A DNA stretch of 64,000 nucleotides. Source: Myxococcales bacterium. GTDB lineage: Bacteria; Myxococcota_A; Polyangia; Polyangiales; Polyangiaceae. Position numbers and translations under genes: made by a program. Location of the stretch: assembly GCA_004193285.1 (NCBI GenBank), contig SECP01000017.1, positions 62,001 through 126,000 of the forward strand, read 5' to 3'. Below the pieces are notes generated by a model. That model was not told the origin of the DNA. It was given only the letters and a program-made list of their open reading frames with translations, and made no database searches. Shown here piece after piece: positions 60,814-64,000 of the stretch (its first letter is position 1; each line of letters opens with the position of its first letter).

Positions 60814-61181
60814 TGCAGTCTCCGGGGTCTCTTCTTTTTGCTGGGTGTTGGGGGTGAAGTGGGAGCCGGCGCCGGGTCGTCCATCTCGTCCAGGTGTCGC
60901 TCGAGCGCGTCTACATGGGCGGACCAGAACTGGCGAAACGGCGCCAGCCACGCATCCACCTCCTGAAAAGGCTCGGGCCGAAGCCGATAGAGCCTGCGTT
61001 GAGCGTCCACCGTGGACTCCACGAAGCCGGCCTCACGAAGCACGCGCAGGTGCTTGGATACCGTAGGTTGGGACATGCCGAGCCTCCGTTCGATCTCCCC
61101 GACCGACTGCTGGGACATGACCAAAAGGCTCAAAATCGCCCGCCGGTTGGGCTCTGCGAGGATTTCGAACGCCGTTTCCAT
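60810..61181 (-). CDS. ArsR-family winged-helix repressor
   Basis: ATG 61181 gives 123 residues. The winged helix is clear: FEILAEPNRRAILSLLVM, SVGEIERRLGMSQPTVSKHLRVLREAGFVE and RRLYRLRPEPFQEV. It lacks the metal-binding Cys-box of ArsR/SmtB sensors, so it belongs to the non-metal group often paired with AHSA1 proteins. The stop overlaps the AHSA1 start (ATGA), so the two are coupled. A palindrome just upstream is a likely operator for autorepression. Confidence 0.88.
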   Translation of the reverse strand: METAFEILAEPNRRAILSLLVMSQQSVGEIERRLGMSQPTVSKHLRVLREAGFVESTVDAQRRLYRLRPEPFQEVDAWLAPFRQFWSAHVDALERHLDEMDDPAPAPTSPPTPSKKKRPRRLQ

Positions 61182-61186
61182 GGTCT

Positions 61187-61210
61187 GTATATGCCACTCG
61201 GCGCATATAC
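61187..61210. promoter_or_regulatory. Palindromic operator upstream of the ArsR operon
   Basis: GTATATGC and GCATATAC form a perfect 8-bp inverted repeat with an 8-base spacer, starting 6 bp before the ArsR start codon. Its position and size fit an ArsR-type dimer site. Confidence 0.65.
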
Positions 61211-61322
61211 TTGTCAAGGCATACAAGACCGGAAAAAGCCCGGAGTGATGCGTGCCCGCCCCTCCCCGCAGGGAACCAGGGCCAGTCAGGCGACGCTCGC
61301 GACGGCACGCGGCCTCGAAGAG

Positions 61323-61904
61323 CTACCGCGACGAGGCGAGGGCCGCTCGCAGCTGCTGAGCCGCGGCGGGTGAGAGCGCGAGCGGGTAGAAGGAGTCCAG
61401 CAGCAGGATCGCCTGCGAGGGGTCCGTCGTGGGAACGACCGCGAGCACGGACGCTCCATCAGCCCCCGTGAGCAGCCGATGGCCGTGGGTGCGTAGCTGC
61501 CACGCGACCTCCAGGAGGCTTCCGTCCGGGCTCGGCACGTGGAACGTGATCTTCTCGGCTCCCGTATTCTGGTCGTTTGCGATAACGCGCTCGCGACGAA
61601 GGAGCGGCGCGAGCCGAAGGACGCCAAAGCGCGCGGCCGCAAGGACCCGCCGCATCTGCCGTAGCGCAAACCACGGAAAGCAGCCGAGCAGCGCCACAAC
61701 GACGACGCCGCCCGCTAGCCCCGTCAGATCCAGCCAAGTGGGCGACGCCAGGTCGATCGGCTCCACCACGAAGTACACGTACGGGTAGCCGACCAGTACG
61801 ACGAGGCACGACGAACCGAACACCGTGATGATGAGCCAGCGCGTGAAGAGGAACTTTCGACTCACGACGAATGGCCCCCTCGGAAACCCCACGCTGCTCT
61901 CCAT
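61323..61904 (-). CDS. Membrane protein of unknown function
   Basis: ATG 61904 gives 193 residues. Two transmembrane helices (WLIITVFGSSCLVVLVGYPYVYFVV and LTGLAGGVVVVALLGCFPWFAL) are followed by a cytoplasmic domain with EKITFHVPSPDGSLLEVAWQLR, GASVLAVVPTTDPS and an Ala-rich end. No family is recognised. It stands alone, with a 141-bp gap to the ArsR operon. Confidence 0.5.
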   Translation of the reverse strand: MESSVGFPRGPFVVSRKFLFTRWLIITVFGSSCLVVLVGYPYVYFVVEPIDLASPTWLDLTGLAGGVVVVALLGCFPWFALRQMRRVLAAARFGVLRLAPLLRRERVIANDQNTGAEKITFHVPSPDGSLLEVAWQLRTHGHRLLTGADGASVLAVVPTTDPSQAILLLDSFYPLALSPAAAQQLRAALASSR

Positions 61905-62075
61905 GGGCCGATGAGTAGCAGATCTCGCGCCGCCACATGGGCCGGCCAAGCCGGCTGAGAAAGCGAGGCGCTGCTGAATGCCCTCGCTCTATCGATGCGC
62001 TAACAGAACTCACAAGCGGGGCCTCGCTCGTTCGGGCGGTACCGCTCGTGTGACGGGCAGGCGTAGGGTTGCGGC

Positions 62076-62984
62076 ATGAGGGTGTTCGTAGGCGCGCTCG
62101 CGCTGTGGGGCTGCTCTGTCCTGCCTGTATCTGCGCTGATTCGCAGCCCGGTCGACAATCAGTGCCATGCGCGCGGACTCAAGGGCTGTCCGGAGCTGGT
62201 CGAAGGAGCCATCGCCTACGTGGAAGGCGATCACGCCACGGCGCGTGAAAAGCTGAAAGCGGCGCGGAGCAAGAACACGCCCGAGCAGCTTCGAGCGTTT
62301 GCGATCGTCTTGCGCGAAGTCGCGCGCTCGACGGACGCGGCAAGGCCCCTAGCAGACGTAGCCGCCTTACTCACCGAAGACGCGCGCCCGGACGGCGCGC
62401 TGCCCGGCGCCGCGGAAGCGCCGCCCGCCACCGCTGCAGCTCTCAGCGCGGTGGCGGTGCCAACGCCTCACGTCGGGTCCTCGGCGCCCGCGCGGCCTTC
62501 TGGTATCGAGGACCGCAAGCTCCACGCCCAGCGCCTGGCGCTCTACGCGCTGACCGCGCGCGAAGATCCCGCCCGCCGGCACAGCGAAACCATCGAGCTG
62601 GCGGAGGCGACGGGCACCGCCTGCCAAGTCGCGGGGAGCGAAGCGCTCTGCCTCCGTCGCCAAAAAGGTCCCTTCGTCGTGACCGACGTCGTCACCTCGG
62701 AAGAATGCGGATGGCGCGTCTTCCTCGCCGTGTCCGACTCGGACACCGCGGCGCCGGCTTTCGGATTCGATTGGCTCGTCCCCGCGCGCGCGCAAGGCAC
62801 GCACGGCGCATCCTTCGCACTGAAAGGGGGCCAGTGGCTCTACGTCGCGGTGAAAGCCGCCAAACCTTCGCCCAGCGATCGCGGCTGCTTCGTGACCTGG
62901 TCGGGCTTCCAGCCCCGCCTCGTACCGTCGCTCGCGGGCGAGTCGGACGACGACGTACTGAACCCCTACCGCTTCCGCGACTGA
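62076..62984 (+). CDS. Exported protein of unknown function
   Basis: The 302-residue protein starts with a signal-like hydrophobic stretch (VFVGALALWGCSVLPVSALIRS); LWGC could be a lipobox, or the chain could be cut after VSA. The mature N-terminus has a helix-rich CHARGLKGCPELVEGAIAYVEG and AREKLKAARSKNTPEQ. An Ala/Pro linker leads to a C-terminal domain with paired cysteines (GTACQVAGSEALCLRRQ, EECGWRVFLAV, RGCFVTWSGF). No family is recognised. Confidence 0.5.
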   Translation: MRVFVGALALWGCSVLPVSALIRSPVDNQCHARGLKGCPELVEGAIAYVEGDHATAREKLKAARSKNTPEQLRAFAIVLREVARSTDAARPLADVAALLTEDARPDGALPGAAEAPPATAAALSAVAVPTPHVGSSAPARPSGIEDRKLHAQRLALYALTAREDPARRHSETIELAEATGTACQVAGSEALCLRRQKGPFVVTDVVTSEECGWRVFLAVSDSDTAAPAFGFDWLVPARAQGTHGASFALKGGQWLYVAVKAAKPSPSDRGCFVTWSGFQPRLVPSLAGESDDDVLNPYRFRD

Positions 62985-63076
62985 GGCCGGCCAGCAGTGC
63001 CGAGAGCCGCCACGGAAGCTTCTGCAAGGAGGCTGCGGAGCGGCAGCCCCCCGGCTACCCTCGATTCATCGTTTCC

Positions 63077-63152
63077 TGGAGCGGGACACGCGGTTCGAAC
63101 GCGCGACCCCGAGCTTGGGAAGCTCGTGCTCTACCAACTGAGCTAGTCCCGC
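63077..63152 (-). tRNA. tRNA-Gly (anticodon CCC)
   Basis: On the minus strand the acceptor GCGGGAC pairs with GTCCCGC, the discriminator is T, and CCA is encoded (63077-63079). The D arm is GCTC/GAGC, the anticodon stem is CGAGC/GCTCG with loop TTCCCAA, and the T arm has GTTCGAA. The anticodon CCC reads GGG. It is 76 nt including CCA. Confidence 0.94.
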
Positions 63153-63240
63153 AAAGACTGGGCGCAGCCTAGTGCCTGACGGGGATGGTTTCAAGGGCCT
63201 TGACCTCTACCGGGTACCGCTTATAGACCGGCGGTCGGCC

Positions 63241-63483
63241 ATGAAGATTGCTCGAGTCGAATCCCGGTGCGAATGTCAGGCGCAGCTCGTGGCAGAGCTG
63301 GACGAAGCGCGCGTGGTTGTGCGCGGCTTCGTGAATGACCGGGCGCGCGGCCGTGAGCTGCTCGCGCCGGCCAACGCGACGAAGAAGATCGACGACAAGC
63401 AGGTGGACGTGGGCTGGAGCTGCCCTGTCTGCACGCGGAACACGCTGCGCACGTTCAACGTCGAAGCGCTGGCCTATCACTGA
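63241..63483 (+). CDS. Small Cys-rich protein, hypothetical
   Basis: ATG 63241 gives 80 residues; the track frame starts 23 codons earlier over the tRNA flank. Cysteines at CECQ near the start and SCPVC further along could bind zinc as a ribbon. The rest is LVAELDEARVVVRGFVNDRARG and a basic stretch. No family is recognised. It is divergent from the tRNA-Gly gene. Confidence 0.45.
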   Translation: MKIARVESRCECQAQLVAELDEARVVVRGFVNDRARGRELLAPANATKKIDDKQVDVGWSCPVCTRNTLRTFNVEALAYH

Positions 63484-63532
63484 GGCCAAGCGAGTCGCGT
63501 TGCGGCTTGCGTCTGGTGACGTCAGCGGAGCG

Positions 63533-63868
63533 CTACGCGGCTTTGCGACTGGTGGCCGGCATGGGCAGGGTGCCGCCGGCCGAGAGGTGAGCGATGAGGT
63601 TCCGCATGACCTCGACGCGGACGTGGTCGCGCGCGCGTTCGCGCAGCCACAGGGCGTGGGCTAACGCACGGAAGCCTTCGTCGCGACGGCGGACGCGAAG
63701 GCATGCGAGGCCGTAGTGGACCCAAAGGGCGGCGTCCGACTCGGCCGCGAAGCACTCTTCGCGGAGGATGAGCATGGCGCGACGCTCGTCACCGCGTTCG
63801 GACTGGCGACGAGCGCGCTCGAGGGCAGTGACTGCCGGCTTGCGGGGCTCTTTGACGAGGTAGCTCAT
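63533..63868 (-). CDS. TPR-like helical protein, hypothetical
   Basis: ATG 63868 gives 111 residues. Helical pairs ALERARRQSERGDERRAMLIL, ESDAALWVHYGLACLRVRRRDEGFRALAHALWLRERARDHVR and a last helix resemble one or two tetratricopeptide repeats, with the A-x-x-x-Y/L-G-x-A spacing of TPRs. It probably binds other proteins. The upstream region to the window end shows nothing. Confidence 0.5.
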   Translation of the reverse strand: MSYLVKEPRKPAVTALERARRQSERGDERRAMLILREECFAAESDAALWVHYGLACLRVRRRDEGFRALAHALWLRERARDHVRVEVMRNLIAHLSAGGTLPMPATSRKAA

Positions 63869-64000
63869 GATGCCGGGAGCTCTGCGAGCTTCGTGCCAGC
63901 AGCTGCGCCGAGGTCGTGAGCGACCCGCCACCGTCTCGGGAGGAGACAATGTCGAACGATTTCCGTACGGGGACGACGTAGGAGGCCGTGGTTTCGCCTA

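Overview
The window is a GC-rich, gene-dense bacterial chromosome segment with about 60 protein genes, two tRNA genes and no recognisable phage, transposon or CRISPR locus. Codon use, the many lipoproteins with Gly/Ser/Thr-rich linkers after the lipobox, an eukaryote-like Ser/Thr kinase, an ECF-type sigma factor and a large cellulose-utilisation locus suggest a myxobacterium of the Polyangiales type (Sorangium/Polyangium relatives). That placement is inference from gene style, not from a marker-gene comparison.

Region 1 (1-33 kb) is mostly core and housekeeping. It holds a GT-C-like membrane protein, a PQQ-type beta-propeller, a 4Fe-4S protein, a sigma factor, an M16-like lipoprotein, a PEGA lipoprotein, a DUF5131 (Gp37/Gp68) protein, a frameshifted Cys-rich lipoprotein next to tRNA-Pro, a plant-type enoyl-ACP reductase (FabI), an LRR lipoprotein, a SAM methyltransferase, GlmS, a glutaredoxin-CysH fusion, a protein kinase, a candidate structured RNA with an intrinsic terminator (about 19.52-20.03 kb), lysine 6-transaminase, a GerW/DUF2953/GerW cassette, an esterase, a Zn-alcohol dehydrogenase, a HelD-like helicase, a class II glutamine amidotransferase, a molybdopterin oxidoreductase with a PepSY-type membrane partner, and a ChaC-like protein.

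Region 2 (33.5-57.3 kb) is the most distinctive part and reads as one polysaccharide (probably cellulose/beta-glucan) utilisation locus. It has an outer-membrane porin-like protein, two tandem VWA lipoproteins, an intracellular GH94 cellobiose phosphorylase, a GH9 cellulase lipoprotein, two CBM11/CIA30-like lipoproteins, two GH12-like lipoproteins, a further binding lipoprotein, a fucose/arabinose-isomerase-like protein, galactokinase, an orphan MsmK/UgpC-type ABC ATPase, a MelR-like AraC regulator and an SMP-30-like lipoprotein. A palindrome close to GGAACCGGTTCC occurs in the 5' region of seven transcription units here, with a weaker copy before the porin. This points to a shared, apparently undescribed regulon. 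The GH12-like domains lack the usual nucleophile Glu, so the locus may display a surface array of glucan-binding lipoproteins around one GH9 enzyme.

Region 3 (57.5-64 kb) has a PPi-type phosphofructokinase translationally coupled to an aldo/keto reductase, a self-contained ArsR/AHSA1/DoxX operon with a palindromic operator, hypothetical exported and membrane proteins, tRNA-Gly(CCC) and two small proteins of unknown function.

Functional calls rest on motif recognition by eye; no database search was run.
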